Source: Cellvibrio sp. (lineage in GTDB: Bacteria > Pseudomonadota > Gammaproteobacteria > Pseudomonadales > Cellvibrionaceae). Taken from it: 5,469 bases of DNA. Positions 4,617 through 5,469 of this stretch are shown here, piece after piece. The stretch spans positions 1 through 5,469 of the forward strand of contig JAJQJO010000271.1 of the NCBI GenBank assembly GCA_021323495.1. Direction: 5' to 3'. The notes under the pieces are model-generated. The model was not told the DNA's origin. It did not search any database and worked only from the letters and a program-made list of their open reading frames with translations. The position numbers and the translations under genes were made by a program. The stretch's first letter is position 1, and every line of letters starts with the position of its first letter.

Positions 4617-5469
4617 ATGAATCACAAATCCTTTTTGCAACGACTGATTGGCATCACAATAAAACCTGCTCTTGTTCTCGCTCTCACCCTGGTACCCCTG
4701 TTAGCTCACGCGATTGACTGGCCAAAGGAGATAGATATCCCTGAAGGCAAAATCGTGATCTATCAACTCCAGCCGGAAAAACTCGAAGGCAACGTTATCA
4801 GTGGACGTGCCGCAATGTCGCTGGAGATCACCAAGAACAACACACCCATTTTCGGCGCCTTCTGGTTCAGCGCCCGGATAGATACAGATACCGAGGCAGG
4901 TACCGCTCTGGTACGCGACCTCAAAGTGACCCGTGTCAGCTGGCCGGATTCCACCGAAGAGCATGAGGCGCGCTTTACCACTGAGGTTGAAAATGCCCTG
5001 CCTAAAAATGGCTATTCCATTTCGCTGGAGCGATTGTCAGCCAGTTTGAAAGAAGCAGAGCAGGAAAAGAAAAGCCTCGATGGCCTGAAAAATGACCCAC
5101 CAGCGATTGTCTTTAGCGATGAACTGGCAGTACTGCTCAGCTACGACGGCCAACCGCGTTTTGCCGATATTGAAAATAGCCATTACAAACGCGCACTTAA
5201 TACCCGCTTCGCGGTGGCACAAGATAAACAAACCAGCACCTTTTATCTCACCAGCGGCACCTTCTGGTACAGCGCCAATTCCGCCACTGGCCCTTGGGTA
5301 AGCACCCAATCACCACCGGCCGATCTGGCGAAAATGATCCCCAAACAGGAGACTGACCAGGCAGCCCCGGGCAAGCCACCCAAAATTATCGCCGCCACCA
5401 TCCCTACCGAATTAGTCGCTACCGATGGCAAACCCAAATGGAAAAGCCTGTCTGGCGGCAAACTGCTTT
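4617..5469 (+). CDS. Secreted repeat protein, 'carbohydrate-binding family V/XII'-type (5' part)
   Basis: The frame is open from the ATG at 4617 to the window end, giving 284 residues of an incomplete protein. Residues 1-32 form a signal peptide (basic start, hydrophobic run at 17-29, probable cleavage after AHA). The mature part begins with IDWPKEIDIPEGKIVIYQLQPE, then GRAAMSLEI at 63-71, FGAFWFSARIDTDT at 79-92 and VTRVSWPDS at 104-112. A charged, possibly helical stretch follows at 137-157, then a repeat unit at about 163-227 (DGQPRF; FYLTSGTFWYSA; TGPW). A second unit starts near 255 (PTELVATDGKPKW) and is cut by the window edge. I recall this layout from proteobacterial proteins loosely named 'carbohydrate-binding family V/XII' or 'autotransporter'. 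Their function is not established to my knowledge, and no catalytic motif is seen here. Extracytoplasmic location is well supported; function is unknown. Confidence 0.8.
   Translation, partial: MNHKSFLQRLIGITIKPALVLALTLVPLLAHAIDWPKEIDIPEGKIVIYQLQPEKLEGNVISGRAAMSLEITKNNTPIFGAFWFSARIDTDTEAGTALVRDLKVTRVSWPDSTEEHEARFTTEVENALPKNGYSISLERLSASLKEAEQEKKSLDGLKNDPPAIVFSDELAVLLSYDGQPRFADIENSHYKRALNTRFAVAQDKQTSTFYLTSGTFWYSANSATGPWVSTQSPPADLAKMIPKQETDQAAPGKPPKIIAATIPTELVATDGKPKWKSLSGGKLL

Noticed and set aside
4701..5461. Several minus-strand open frames (87, 72, 90 and 72 codons)
   Set aside because: They are antisense to the plus-strand gene starting at 4617, which has a ribosome site, signal peptide and recognisable repeats.

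Overview
The window looks like a chromosomal segment from a gammaproteobacterium of moderate GC. The gene types (a GQGHFWADT-type periplasmic binding protein, a CmpA/NrtA-like Tat lipoprotein, and a repeat protein often named 'carbohydrate-binding family V/XII') recall the Cellvibrio/Teredinibacter group. That placement is inferred from remembered protein families, not from a search. No rRNA, tRNA, CRISPR array, insertion sequence or phage gene is visible.

Layout: (1) 1-468, plus strand: the 3' end of a gene for a family-3-type periplasmic solute-binding protein, open at the left edge. A perfect 30-bp palindrome followed by a T run (497-530) terminates it and separates it from the convergent operon. 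(2) 545-4189, minus strand: a tightly packed five-gene operon, read from 4189 down to 545. The order is Tat-lipoprotein substrate-binding protein (CmpA/NrtA-like), SCO1/SenC copper chaperone, membrane-anchored cupredoxin-like protein, NitT/TauT-type permease and NitT/TauT-type ATPase. Gaps are 12 bp, a 4-bp ATGA overlap, 36 bp and an 11-bp overlap. (3) 4190-4616: a 427-bp non-coding divergent region with direct repeats, inverted repeats and a two-tier hairpin in the leader of the next gene. (4) 4617-5469, plus strand: the first 284 codons of a secreted repeat protein, open at the right edge.

Working together: the lipoprotein, permease and ATPase form a complete ABC importer of the nitrate/bicarbonate/sulfonate superfamily. 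Placing a copper chaperone and a cupredoxin-like protein between the binding protein and the permease is not the standard nitrate, bicarbonate or taurine arrangement. It suggests that import is tied to copper handling in the periplasm, for example uptake of copper or a copper complex, or supply of copper to cytochrome oxidase or another cuproenzyme. Three details fit but do not prove this: the binding protein carries extra cysteines near the expected ligand site, the SCO protein keeps its Cys-Cys-His copper ligands, and the cupredoxin has only one His and one Cys in the whole protein. This operon is the best candidate for an undescribed system in the window.
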